Below are positions 18,140-26,798 of a stretch of DNA of 64,000 nucleotides, piece by piece. The number at the start of each line of letters is the position of its first letter. The stretch's first letter is position 1. Source of the DNA: Legionella sp. MW5194 (GTDB lineage Bacteria; Pseudomonadota; Gammaproteobacteria; Legionellales; Legionellaceae); contig NZ_CP045732.1 in the NCBI RefSeq assembly GCF_016864235.1, positions 682,001 to 746,000 on the forward strand, written 5' to 3'. The position numbers were made by a program, and so were the translations under genes. The notes below the pieces were generated by a model, which worked only from the letters and a program-made list of their open reading frames with translations, made no database searches and was not told the DNA's origin.

Positions 18140-18245
18140 CATGTATAATTAACTAAAAGTGGACAAGTTTGATAGGTACCGTTTTGACATTTTAGGCGGT
18201 CCCATTAGCTGCTGATCGACGGTCCCTTTAGCATGCTGAATGACA

Positions 18246-18320
18246 CAAGAAAATAAAGAATTAAAAAAACGGCTGGAAATAGATGAAGAAGAACCGGTGA
18301 AAAAAATAAAGCTTCGGTGA
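18246..18320 (+). pseudogene. 3' tail of a gene cut by IS21
   Basis: From the IS edge an open frame reads QENKELKKRLEIDEEEPVKK and stops at 18318. With no start of its own it is the last 24 codons of a gene whose body was lost at the IS junction. It is on the ICE-B side, so it may belong to a conjugation or replication gene; it is too short to identify. Confidence 0.5.
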
Positions 18321-18351
18321 TGGATGAAATGTCAAAAGACCCTGGTAACTT

Positions 18352-18753
18352 ATGGAAAATATATCTATTGAAATAACTATTGGAGTTATTGTCACCATTT
18401 TCGGCGGCTATTTGTTTTTTAAATTACAGAACCATATTCAAAAATCTGAGGTCAAAAAACAGAATTATCAGAATATTAAAAATTTATTTAAAAGTTATTA
18501 TTCGATAATGATGGAAATGAAGGAGGATATTTGTAACCCTCAATTCCATGATGTTAGAGAGTTTTTCGTTATAGAAAAAATTGCAATTTTAACTTTCAAT
18601 AAGCCAGTATTTCGATATGATTATACTGAAAAATTTTTACCATTATTAAATAGATTAGAAGAATTTAAATACATTACCAGCGTTTCTAATGAATTTTTAC
18701 ATTATAAGATGAGCGAAAATTTCGTAGAATTAATGAAAAATTTTAAAATTTAA
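18352..18753 (+). CDS. small membrane-anchored orphan protein
   Basis: This 133-residue protein has one N-terminal membrane segment (ISIEITIGVIVTIFGGYLFF) and a charged cytosolic helical domain. Its codon use is strongly AT-rich, unlike the chromosomal genes nearby. I do not recognise it. It lies at the edge of the ICE-B integration module. Confidence 0.55.
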   Translation: MENISIEITIGVIVTIFGGYLFFKLQNHIQKSEVKKQNYQNIKNLFKSYYSIMMEMKEDICNPQFHDVREFFVIEKIAILTFNKPVFRYDYTEKFLPLLNRLEEFKYITSVSNEFLHYKMSENFVELMKNFKI

Positions 18754-18977
18754 TGCAGTAAAACATCTACCGCTTAGATAGGAAATTTAGGCTTGATTCG
18801 ACATGGCAATCCCCCGCAAAATAACTGATGCCAAAAGTAGAATTTTCTCATAATCTATGCGGGAGGAGATTCTTCATGAATCATACATATAAGAATCAGA
18901 GGTTGTTATTAGTGGTGTTAATGTCGTTTTCATGAAATGAGTCGCATTGCTAAAGGGCAGATCAACCTGCCCCGTTG

Positions 18978-19475
18978 CTATATGCTTAATCTGTGAGATA
19001 AATTTTTAAACAAATCCCGAAATAGCTCACAAGCCTCTTGATGAATCCCCGGACTATTCGATTCTCTGGGTCCACCAATGTTTAACACGCGAATATCATT
19101 GTCATTTATCCAGGCTTTTATATTCTGCACAGCCTCATCTTTATTATCCAGACTAATAATTAGATGGTGTTTCTTTTGACGCTCTGCATCCTCAATGGTT
19201 AACTTTGTGCCATCCTTTACCCTTTCAGGCAAAGGCCAGCTTGGCACAATAATTAAGGTTCCGTCCGAATCACGGATATTTAATTTCGTCCGCTCATCGG
19301 GATCACTGGTTGTTGCTTCTTTTAAGGCAGGGAATTGCTTTAAGACATTAACGTTGTTCTCATCCAGGCCGCCTTTCGGACACCAGCCACCGATGTCGAT
19401 ACCCATTTCAGTAGCAATTAATAAGGCTGCTTGATCAACGCCAGTTTGTCCACCTGAGACTATTTTCTCAATCAT
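18978..19475 (-). CDS. circularly permuted YpsA/SLOG-family protein
   Basis: This 165-residue protein starts IEKIVSGGQTGVDQAALLIA and continues with GGWCPKGGLDE and a central SDGTLIIVPS strand, then LNIGGPRESNSPGIHQEACE. These are the hallmarks of the cpYpsA (putative molybdenum carrier) branch of the SLOG superfamily, Rossmann-like proteins thought to bind nucleotide-derived ligands. Members often occur in mobile elements and defence-related loci. It overlaps the next gene upstream by 4 bp, so it belongs to a leftward operon with the transporter and the repressor. Confidence 0.75.
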   Translation of the reverse strand: MIEKIVSGGQTGVDQAALLIATEMGIDIGGWCPKGGLDENNVNVLKQFPALKEATTSDPDERTKLNIRDSDGTLIIVPSWPLPERVKDGTKLTIEDAERQKKHHLIISLDNKDEAVQNIKAWINDNDIRVLNIGGPRESNSPGIHQEACELFRDLFKNLSHRLSI

Positions 19476-20206
19476 GCAATGATCTCCTGATGTTCTTTTG
19501 AATACTTAAAAGGGGTAAATTTCTTGGGAAAGTCATAAACATCCATTCCCGTTTTATTTTTAATGCAGTTAACAAAAAGATTTGCAGGACCTGCAAACAC
19601 AATGCTGTAAATCGCTTTTATTGAAAAACTTATCGCCACCACTTTTAAGATACTGCTTAAAGGAATAGAGGCCAGTTCCATCATTAAAATGGCGAAAAAA
19701 GAGTAAAGGAGTTCTGAGAAAGTAGACGATCCCAAACTCCTTAACCAAAAATGCCGACCTTTAAGGAGTACTTTCCATCGGGTTAAAATATAAGAATTGG
19801 CTAAATTGGCGACAATATAGGCAATAAAACCACTGATGGTGATCCGCAGTAACGATAAGCCCAATACATAATTATAAAAGCCTTGTTCTTTAAAAAAGAC
19901 AGGATGAGGTGAAATTAGAACGAGTTGGCATACTAGAACAAAAAATAATTGTGCCAGAAATCCAGAAACGATTAACCATTGTGTAATTTTATAGCCATAC
20001 ACCTCTGCAATGATATCGTCCAAAATGAATACTAACGGGGAAGTAAAGGATCCTCCCAAGACGAATAAGGCATCAGTACCTATATAGCGATTGGTTAAAA
20101 CAGCATTGCAAAGCATGATGCTCATATAAAGCATGCTCAGTAACAGGAGCACTTTATAGGCTATAGGATTGTCTATAAATGTTTGTTTTCCACTTTTAGT
20201 GCTCAT
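19472..20206 (-). CDS. VUT-family (YhhQ-like) membrane transporter
   Basis: This 244-residue protein with about six membrane segments has family signatures: YMSIMLCNAVLTNRYIG near the start, SPLVFILDDIIAEVYGYK, and LRITISGFIAYIVANLANSY. The VUT/YhhQ family includes the queuosine-precursor transporter. It sits in the inner membrane. It is translationally coupled on both sides, overlapping the SLOG gene by 4 bp and the preceding gene by 11 bp. Whether the substrate is a queuosine precursor or another purine-like ligand is not shown by the sequence. Confidence 0.75.
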   Translation of the reverse strand: MSTKSGKQTFIDNPIAYKVLLLLSMLYMSIMLCNAVLTNRYIGTDALFVLGGSFTSPLVFILDDIIAEVYGYKITQWLIVSGFLAQLFFVLVCQLVLISPHPVFFKEQGFYNYVLGLSLLRITISGFIAYIVANLANSYILTRWKVLLKGRHFWLRSLGSSTFSELLYSFFAILMMELASIPLSSILKVVAISFSIKAIYSIVFAGPANLFVNCIKNKTGMDVYDFPKKFTPFKYSKEHQEIIA

Positions 20207-20789
20207 TAAAACTCTCTCGTTTGACTAGTCGCAGATGGCTAATTTTCGCAGGAGGCATTGGATTTAATGGAGCCGTGCTCATTTTTAAACCGGCAAGAAG
20301 GCCAATATAAAAGGCCTGTGCTGCATCAAATTCCTTAATTAACTCTCTGGATAAGGCCACCTCTTGAGGATGCATAATGCTCTGCTTTTGTGTTGGCCAA
20401 TGTTCAATACCAATCAGGCCGTCCCTCGTTTGAAAAAGAAGGTTATAGCTGCCGTATCGGGATACAGAATAAGCACCAAAGGTATTTTCCTGTTTAAGTT
20501 GGCGTATTTCAGTGGAATTGGATTTAACTGTTTTTGAGTATTCGATACCGATATAGCAGCTTTGTACAGGGTGTAAGCCATGGAGAATATCTAAATCAAA
20601 AACGATATCGTTTATCGTCAGATCAATAACAGCTTTTGAATTGATGTATTGGACTTTGTAATACCCTTGGTCGTGGTAAGGATAGAAATCAACAATTTTG
20701 TAGAGGATAAACGATTTTCGCGCGCGTTTATTTTTTCGTTTAGGGTACAGAAGATTTGAAAACGTTTCAGTTAACGGCTGCAACAACAT
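20196..20789 (-). CDS. orphan protein of the repressor-VUT-SLOG operon
   Basis: I do not recognise this 197-residue soluble protein. It has a beta-rich centre (FILYKIVDFYPYHDQGYYKV, AVIDLTINDIVFDLDIL) and a helical end. It starts 6 bp after the repressor gene and overlaps the transporter gene, so the four leftward genes are likely one transcript. Confidence 0.55.
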   Translation of the reverse strand: MLLQPLTETFSNLLYPKRKNKRARKSFILYKIVDFYPYHDQGYYKVQYINSKAVIDLTINDIVFDLDILHGLHPVQSCYIGIEYSKTVKSNSTEIRQLKQENTFGAYSVSRYGSYNLLFQTRDGLIGIEHWPTQKQSIMHPQEVALSRELIKEFDAAQAFYIGLLAGLKMSTAPLNPMPPAKISHLRLVKRESFNEH

Positions 20790-20795
20790 GGTACA

Positions 20796-21476
20796 TCATC
20801 CTTGGGAGCGTATTTTCCTATTAAAAAACAGTGTTAAGAACACTACAGCGACTATCTCATGTGCATTTTTATCAAATTTCAGAATGGGTGCGCCCTGATT
20901 AATGGGATGTAGTTCCCATTCGGGGGGATCGATATATAATCCTCGTAACGTTAGTTCGTTATTTTCCCGTAAATTAACCAATACTAAATCACCATCAGCC
21001 GGGGTTAACTCCGGATCAAAAACAAAAACCGTTCCTGGCGAATAGCGCGGATACATCGAGGGGCGGCTTTCAAGAGCAAAGGCTTGAGCACTTAAACTCT
21101 GATTTTTTTCAATGGTAATAGGCAGCCACTCTTTCCACTTCTTTAGATCAACAGCGCCAGCATTTTTCGCAGTATCCCAATCAAAGACAGGAACAAAAGT
21201 AGGCCGAGAATGATTAAGATGGTGAGGATTGGTTTTAGAGTTGGGCGCAAGCAATGTATCAACAGTAACACCGAAGTAATCAGCAAGCGTTTTTAATGTA
21301 TAGACTCTCGGGTCTGTGGTTTCACCGGATAGTAACCGTCTAATAGTCATTACAGGAATATTCAACTCCTGAGCGACTTTCGTTTCCGTTGTATTGCGAA
21401 TCGCCATAAGTTCACTAAGGTTTTGAGCAATCGCGCAACGCTGCTCATGGTCAAGGTCTAGTTCCTCAATCTCCAT
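20796..21476 (-). CDS. HTH/S24 phage-type repressor of the integration module
   Basis: Residues about 10-70 form an XRE helix-turn-helix (KVAQELNIPVMTIRRLLSGE), and about 90-225 an S24/LexA-like domain (QAFALESRPSMYPRYSPGTV with the serine, then PADGDLVLVNLRENNELTLRG). It is divergent from the 80-residue gene and the excisionase-integrase genes and is not closely related to the two LvrR-like repressors. ATG 21476, after AAGGTGTTTT, is preferred to 21533. It probably represses integration and excision genes through the dyads at 21562-21623. Confidence 0.75.
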   Translation of the reverse strand: MEIEELDLDHEQRCAIAQNLSELMAIRNTTETKVAQELNIPVMTIRRLLSGETTDPRVYTLKTLADYFGVTVDTLLAPNSKTNPHHLNHSRPTFVPVFDWDTAKNAGAVDLKKWKEWLPITIEKNQSLSAQAFALESRPSMYPRYSPGTVFVFDPELTPADGDLVLVNLRENNELTLRGLYIDPPEWELHPINQGAPILKFDKNAHEIVAVVFLTLFFNRKIRSQG

Positions 21477-21561
21477 AAAACACCTTAGTTTCTTCCAAAA
21501 ACAAAATTGTACAGTAAGAGCAGATTTAAACAAACACTAATTTATTTACGGAACACAATCC

Positions 21562-21623
21562 AACAATAATGTTTGACTTTAATAACAACATTGTTATTAT
21601 TTAAATCATTGTTGTTATAACAA
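21562..21623. promoter_or_regulatory. three dyads between divergent regulators
   Basis: Three symmetrical elements share the half-site AACA/TGTT: AACA-ATAA-TGTT at 21562-21573, AATAACAA-CA-TTGTTATT at 21581-21598, and the perfect palindrome TTGTTATAACAA at 21612-21623. Three operators between a CI-like and a small divergent gene recall a phage immunity switch. Confidence 0.6.
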
Positions 21624-21663
21624 ATGACGACGATTAGCCTCAATAATTAGAAAGGAGTTCTCA

Positions 21664-21906
21664 GTGAACAGGAATTCACGGTTGAAGGTATATCAGGGTA
21701 TGATTCAATTTTTACTTGAATCCACCAATTATACTTTTGAGACAATCGCAGACTTTACAAGCTATTCCGTTAAAGAAATCCGCTCCATCTACTTAAACCA
21801 AAAATTGCCAGAAAAATTATTATCTGAGAAGCAACTGATTAAGCTTTACCGAATTATTCTCGATATCCACACCTCCAAAACCAACGTTCAAAAATTGTTT
21901 GAATAG
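21664..21906 (+). CDS. small putative regulator (Cro-like position)
   Basis: This 80-residue protein is mostly helical. TFETIADFTSYSVKEIRSIY could be a helix-turn-helix. It is the first gene on the rightward side of the operator region, ten bases ahead of the excisionase gene, and follows AAAGGAGTTCTCA. The position is that of a Cro-like or accessory regulator; the family is not certain. Confidence 0.55.
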   Translation: MNRNSRLKVYQGMIQFLLESTNYTFETIADFTSYSVKEIRSIYLNQKLPEKLLSEKQLIKLYRIILDIHTSKTNVQKLFE

Positions 21907-22128
21907 GAAAATTACATGAAAACACTCGATCTTGAAAAAGCAGCCGAGTTTCTGGGAGCGCATAAAGAAACCATCAGACGTTTAGTAGCAACTGGCCGAT
22001 TACCAGGTGTAAAAATTGGCAGTGTCATTCAGCATGCTAAAGGGACCGTCGATCAGCAGCTAATGGGACCGCCTAAAATGTCAAAACGGTACCTATCAAA
22101 CTTGTCCACTTTTAGTTAATTATACATG

Positions 22129-22881
22129 TTATTTTCGCTTTTTTGTTTCTCGCTCTCCTCTGTAACTGGGACCATCTAATGTAACCCGATATGAATTATG
22201 TCTTAATCTATCGATAGTGGCTGCAGCAAGTAATCGATTAGGGAAAGCAGAACCCCATTCGCTAAAGTCCAGATTGGATGTAATGATCGTTGATGCACGC
22301 TCATATCTTTCCGAGATTAGGTCGTGAAAATCCTCATCCTGGGGGTTGCGTAATGGTCTTAGTCCAAAATCATCGATGATTAGTAGTGGCATTTTCACCA
22401 GTTCTGAGAACTTTTTATCAAATCGACCTGATGCTCTAGCTGCTTGCAACTCATTAAAGAGTTGATTTTGCGAAAGCCAGAGTGTATCGATTCCTCTTTG
22501 TATCGCACAATGAGCTATGGCTTGAGCAATATGAGATTTCCCTGTTCCACAAGGTCCTACGATGAGAATGGGAACTTTTTCTGCAATAAATGAACACGAG
22601 ATTAACTCCTGTATTTGAGCGCGATTGATTTTAAGGTTAAAGTCAAAATCGAATGATTCTATCGTCTTGTCACCACGGATACGTGCACGCTTCATTCGTG
22701 TTCTTAATTTTTTGTTTTCCCTTCCTAATAACTCATCTTGAAGCAGTAATCCCAGAAACTCAGGGTAGCTTAGCTTCTTTTCTATAGACTCACGGTTACG
22801 CAGCGGGATGTTCTCAGCAACATGCGATAACCGTAGTTGTTTTAACTGCGAAGATAGCTCGGGCATCGGGTTTATCATCAT
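22129..22881 (-). CDS. istB: IS21 helper ATPase IstB (copy 2)
   Basis: Identical protein to the istB of copy 1 (Walker A GPCGTGKSH), encoded on the reverse strand. Confidence 0.95.
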   Translation of the reverse strand: MMINPMPELSSQLKQLRLSHVAENIPLRNRESIEKKLSYPEFLGLLLQDELLGRENKKLRTRMKRARIRGDKTIESFDFDFNLKINRAQIQELISCSFIAEKVPILIVGPCGTGKSHIAQAIAHCAIQRGIDTLWLSQNQLFNELQAARASGRFDKKFSELVKMPLLIIDDFGLRPLRNPQDEDFHDLISERYERASTIITSNLDFSEWGSAFPNRLLAAATIDRLRHNSYRVTLDGPSYRGERETKKRK

Positions 22882-22900
22882 TTGTCTCCTGTTGTTTGTA

Positions 22901-24409
22901 TTAGTGTAATAAGTGGGACGTATTCCGGCAGAACTTTCCCCCTACCGAATAGGGTTTGGCCAATGTTGTCGGTTCTTCCTCATGCGGTAAGGCTTGCTTT
23001 TCAGCCCCAACCTCTAGCATCGTCTTGATTGTTTTATAATGCACGCTTTGAAAAACAAGCGCTCTATGGCAAGCAGCCTCCAGACGGTCATCGCCATATT
23101 TTTTCCTAAGACCGAGAATGCTTTGTGCAGCCCGAAGATAATCTACGACTGAATCATTTAATAGTCCCTCAATAGCAATCACGCATTGGCTTCCAACTTC
23201 ATGTGCTTGCTTTAGGCACCACTGGGCATCTCGCATCGAGTAAGCCAAAGCATTCGGTGGAAGGTGTTCTGGTATTGTATGTTTGGTGCCTGGTATTTCG
23301 AGTTTCGGATGGAGTGCTACCAGTTGATGATTGAAATACAGTCGGATAGTTGTATCCGTTGCTCTAAGCCAAAGCTCTTGCCGTGCGAGGCGATATGGAC
23401 CTGAATATCGGCATTTCTTGTATTGCACATGGCAATCACCATGAAGCTTGACCTTTTCCCACGCCGCAAACTCGGGCGGATGGTTAGGCAGTTTTTTAAG
23501 AAGAGGTTGTTCAATTTCAAATAGAACCAAAGGCTTTTCATGAGTAGTGCCGTGGTTGCGCGCGCCAGCCTCTTGTATTAACCAGATCTTTAACTGCTCG
23601 TTCGCATCGTTTAAGCTTCTAAACTGGCGCAGTGGAACAAAGCGGTTTTTAACGTACTTAACCCCGGATTCAACTCGGCCTTTTTTCTGGGGATCATACG
23701 GAGGACATGGGGAAATAATAAAACCATAGCCTGATGCGCACTCCCCATATGCCTTTTGAACGCAAGGGTTGTGGTAACAAGCTTTCGTAATCGCACACTT
23801 CGCGTTATCTATAATTATTTTTTCTGGAACACCATTAAACCATTCAAAGGCACGCCGATGGCAGGCAAGCCATGTCTCAACATCCTGATGTAAGACCATT
23901 TCTGCATACATATGACGGCTCCAGGAGAGCACCATCACAAAGATCCAGGTCTTCTGTTCCTCTCCTTTGCCATCAGTAATTTTAGGTCCTTGCCCAAAGT
24001 CAACCTGTGCTGATTCGCCCGGTTTAAACTCTAATATCGTGGTGACCGCTCGTTGTTTTTCCTTGTAAGACTTGATATAGCGTTGAACAACGCTATAACT
24101 ACTTTTAAAACCATGTTCTCGTTGTAAATGAGCATAGATAGTGCTGGCCTGAACGCCCTGTCTGGTCCATTCTTCAATCTTCACCCGGTATGGCTGTATG
24201 CTCAAAAAGCTATTGGCACTGCTCTTTTCAAAAAATAACGCCAGTTCCTGTTCTGTGGGGATTGACTTATCCTTTTCTAACCAGCCTTGCTCTATCGCAA
24301 TGTCACGCACCCTCCTAAGCGTTTTTCTATCGGCAAGTTTGTCACGGGACAGCCCTCTGAGCGTAGCGCCTTGACGCAATTGGCTAATAATAATGATATA
24401 TTCGTGCAT
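22901..24409 (-). CDS. istA: IS21 transposase IstA (copy 2)
   Basis: Identical protein to the istA of copy 1, with the same DDE core. The start is placed at the ATG after CGGAGATTTGAG, as in copy 1. Confidence 0.95.
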   Translation of the reverse strand: MHEYIIIISQLRQGATLRGLSRDKLADRKTLRRVRDIAIEQGWLEKDKSIPTEQELALFFEKSSANSFLSIQPYRVKIEEWTRQGVQASTIYAHLQREHGFKSSYSVVQRYIKSYKEKQRAVTTILEFKPGESAQVDFGQGPKITDGKGEEQKTWIFVMVLSWSRHMYAEMVLHQDVETWLACHRRAFEWFNGVPEKIIIDNAKCAITKACYHNPCVQKAYGECASGYGFIISPCPPYDPQKKGRVESGVKYVKNRFVPLRQFRSLNDANEQLKIWLIQEAGARNHGTTHEKPLVLFEIEQPLLKKLPNHPPEFAAWEKVKLHGDCHVQYKKCRYSGPYRLARQELWLRATDTTIRLYFNHQLVALHPKLEIPGTKHTIPEHLPPNALAYSMRDAQWCLKQAHEVGSQCVIAIEGLLNDSVVDYLRAAQSILGLRKKYGDDRLEAACHRALVFQSVHYKTIKTMLEVGAEKQALPHEEEPTTLAKPYSVGGKFCRNTSHLLH

Positions 24410-24722
24410 CTCAAATCTCCGGTTTGACATCCATTTCCCCATTTATGAATAAACAGAGAAAAATTATGTTCATTTTTAACCAAAGTTTGATAGGTGGGGT
24501 GGTCCCTTTAGCTGCTGACAGCCCGGTCCCTTTATGTGATGACTAGGTGGTCCCATTAAGTGCTAATGGGGTGGTCCCTTTAGGTGATGACAAAGTGGTC
24601 CCATTAGGGTGCTGAATGACAGGCAGAAAATGGATTTTTATTGAACAAGACCTTGCGATGTATATTCGAAACAAGTACTTTTACGTTGACGCATCGCAGG
24701 GTGACCATAGGAGTAATACAAA

Positions 24723-25556
24723 ATGGCACTCTACAAAAGAGAGGGAGTTTGGTGGGTTGATATCCATCACAAAGGAAAAAGAATACGAAAAACTACTGGG
24801 ACTGAAATAAAAGAAGATGCCCAACGGTTTCATGATCAGTTCAAGCATGAACTGTGGGCTCAGGCAACAATCAAATCAGTACCTAAAAAATCATGGATGG
24901 ATGCTGTAGTTCGTTGGTTAGAAGAATCTACACATAAGCGCAGTTTGGTAACCGATAAAATTCATCTGGCTTGGCTGGATCAATTTTTTCGGACAAAAAA
25001 GTTGTGCGAGATCGATCGTGATTTGATTGATTGGATTGCCAAAAAGAAAGAGCCTGAAAACGTTTCTCCGACTACTGTTAATCGAGTACTAGAGCTTGTT
25101 CGAGCTATTTTAAATCGTGCCCATAAGGAATGGGGCTGGCTCGAAGCAGTACCATCAATCCGAATGAAGAAAGTTGAAAATAAAAGGATTCGTTGGCTAA
25201 CAAAACAAGAAGTGAATGGTTTACTGAGGGAATTACCTTCCCACTTGAAAGCAATGGCTTCTTTTACCTTAGCCACTGGCTTAAGAGAATCCAATGTTAC
25301 GCAATTGAAATGGAGCCAGGTTAACTTGATTCAAAAGCATGCCCTTATCCATGCTGATGAATCCAAATCAAAAAGACCCATTCCAGTACCGCTTAACAAA
25401 CAGGCCCTTACTATTTTAAAGTCACAGTTAGGTAAGCATCCCATTTTTGTGTTTACTTATCAGGGTCATCCAGTAACACGATGTAATAATCATGCCTGGC
25501 AAAAGGCGGCTCTTTCTCATTTAAGGGGGCACTTTAATCAAGTTAGTTTAAACTAA
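24723..25556 (+). pseudogene. int: tyrosine integrase of ICE-B, 3' end lost
   Basis: The N-terminal arm-binding/SAM-like part (MALYKREGVWWVDIHHKGKR... to about residue 150) and the first part of the catalytic domain are present, with catalytic R188 in LATGLRESNVTQLKW and the lysine strand ESKSKRPIPVPL. The frame then enters the ISL3-family element at 25525 and ends after about ten codons of it. The HxxR box and the tyrosine nucleophile are missing, so the protein cannot recombine DNA. It faces the att site 1.3 kb away, the normal place for this integrase class. Confidence 0.85.
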
Positions 25557-26777
25557 CCCATTGATTTAGCGATCGAAATGGAGATTAAAGTGCCGAAACA
25601 TGATCTTATCTTAAATTTACCTGGCTTTTCCATAAAAAAAGTACGGGGTTATCAACCTTTGATATTGGAACTTTCTTACAACCGATTACCAAGATGTGGC
25701 CATTGTCAAAGTAAAGAAGTGCGCAAGAAAGATTCCTACATTCGTACTGTTCATCACGAACTAGTAGGTCACAGACGCAGTCTCTTACAATTCAAAGCCT
25801 ATAAGCTTTATTGCAATCGTTGTCATCGTTATGGCAACCAGCAATTTCCTGGTATTAATAAGTATCAACGTTCCACTTGGCGTCTACAAGCCGCTGTTTT
25901 TCATAAACATACCTCGGGGATTTCTCAAAGCGAGTTAGCCAGTCTATTTAAGAAGGGTAAGGCAACCATTGAACGATGGTATCAACGCCACTATAAAGAA
26001 CAAGATAAGGAGCGGACCAATGCATACTGCCCATCCGTTTTAGGAATTGATGAACATTTCTTTAACCGAAAACAAGGATTCGTTACAACACTCTGTAACT
26101 TAAGAAAGAATAAAGTATTTGATATCGTCAAAGGGCGAAGTGAAACCGACCTGGCCGCTTACCTCGCTGCTTTACCGGGTAAAGAGCGGGTTAGAGTCGT
26201 CTGCATCGATTTAAGCACTACCTATCGTTCCATCGTTAAAAAGCATTTCCCCAACGCCAAAATAGTCGCTGACCGATTCCATGTCATTCGCTTAATGCAA
26301 CACCAATGCATGATGACTTATAGGGAACTTGCAAGCAACGTCAAAAGCAATCGCGGCATCATGGCGCTCTTAAGAACCAAGCCTGAACGATTAACACCCT
26401 TAAAAAAAGCCAAGCGCGATGCTTTCCTGGCAGACAATCCAGCTATTGAAGCCGTCTATCAATTCCAACAACAGTTACACAATATACTCATGAAAAAAAT
26501 GCTTACCAAGAACCGAGCACGTCAGTTAATCCCTCGCTTTTTGGAAATGCTCGACGAACTGAAGCAAAGCCCCTTTAAACCTCTAGCAGCTCTAGGTAAA
26601 ACGCTCGATAACTGGAAAGAAGAAGTTGTTTGTATGTGGCGATTTAGTAAATCAAATGGTATCACTGAAGGCTTTCATCGGAAGATGAAACTGATTCAAC
26701 GTCGTGCTTATGGTTTTAAAAACTTTGAAAATTATAGAACAAGGGTTAGAGTACTATGCTGATGATTGAGTGCCCCC
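25525..26777 (+). mobile_element. ISL3-family insertion sequence (1253 bp)
   Basis: The ends GGGGGCACTTTAATC at 25525 and GATTGAGTGCCCCC ending at 26777 are near-perfect inverted repeats. One transposase gene fills the element. No 8-bp target duplication is visible (TCATTTAA against GTAATTGG). This fits the loss of the integrase 3' end: adjacent DNA was deleted after insertion. Confidence 0.85.
25578..26762 (+). CDS. tnp: ISL3-family transposase
   Basis: This 394-residue protein has an N-terminal zinc ribbon (CGHCQSKEVRKKDSYIR with a later CNRCHRYG), a helix-turn-helix (HTSGISQSELASLFKKGKAT) and an ISL3 DDE domain (VLGIDEHFF, VVCIDLSTTYRSIVKKHFPN, DRFHVIRLM, SNGITEGFHRKMKLIQRRAYG). It is apparently intact and is close to full length for the family. 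Confidence 0.9.
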   Translation: MEIKVPKHDLILNLPGFSIKKVRGYQPLILELSYNRLPRCGHCQSKEVRKKDSYIRTVHHELVGHRRSLLQFKAYKLYCNRCHRYGNQQFPGINKYQRSTWRLQAAVFHKHTSGISQSELASLFKKGKATIERWYQRHYKEQDKERTNAYCPSVLGIDEHFFNRKQGFVTTLCNLRKNKVFDIVKGRSETDLAAYLAALPGKERVRVVCIDLSTTYRSIVKKHFPNAKIVADRFHVIRLMQHQCMMTYRELASNVKSNRGIMALLRTKPERLTPLKKAKRDAFLADNPAIEAVYQFQQQLHNILMKKMLTKNRARQLIPRFLEMLDELKQSPFKPLAALGKTLDNWKEEVVCMWRFSKSNGITEGFHRKMKLIQRRAYGFKNFENYRTRVRVLC

Positions 26778-26798
26778 GTAATTGGGAAAGACCCGAGG

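Larger units (their letters stand above)
15647..18245 (+). mobile_element. IS21-family element, copy 1 (2599 bp)
   Basis: The ends are TGTCATTCAGCA and TGCTGAATGACA (12-bp inverted repeats). Inside the left end several short repeats of the type TAATGGGACCAC and TAAAGGGACC alternate, and two more lie inside the right end; such multiple terminal repeats are typical of IS21. It carries istA and istB. The immediate flanks do not match (GGTGC left, CAAGA right), but GGTGC recurs at the right edge of copy 3, so copies 1 and 3 mark the two ends of one insertion event. Confidence 0.95.
22023..24621 (-). mobile_element. IS21-family element, copy 2 (2599 bp)
   Basis: Same element as copy 1 in the opposite direction. 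It is flanked by an exact 5-bp duplication GGCAG (22018-22022 and 24622-24626) and sits inside the excisionase-like gene, so it arose by simple transposition and was not involved in rearrangement. Length and ends equal those of copies 1 and 3. Confidence 0.95.
21916..24810 (+). pseudogene. excisionase-like HTH gene split by IS21 copy 2
   Basis: The 5' part (21916-22022) encodes MKTLDLEKAAEFLGAHKETI and runs to VKIG; after the IS and its 5-bp duplication the frame continues RKWIFIEQDLAMYI... from 24622 to a stop at 24810. Joined, this is a protein of about 98 residues with a MerR/HTH_17 fold as found in excisionases (AlpA/Xis class). The 3' end overlaps the integrase start by about 90 bp, as in many xis-int pairs. 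The insertion should abolish excision. Confidence 0.8.

Noticed and set aside
18246-22022. inversion between the oppositely oriented IS21 copies 1 and 2
   Set aside because: Copy 2 has an exact GGCAG duplication and both sides rebuild one gene, so it has not recombined.
25515-26785. an 8-bp target duplication around the ISL3 element
   Set aside because: TCATTTAA on the left and GTAATTGG on the right do not match, so an adjacent deletion is more likely.
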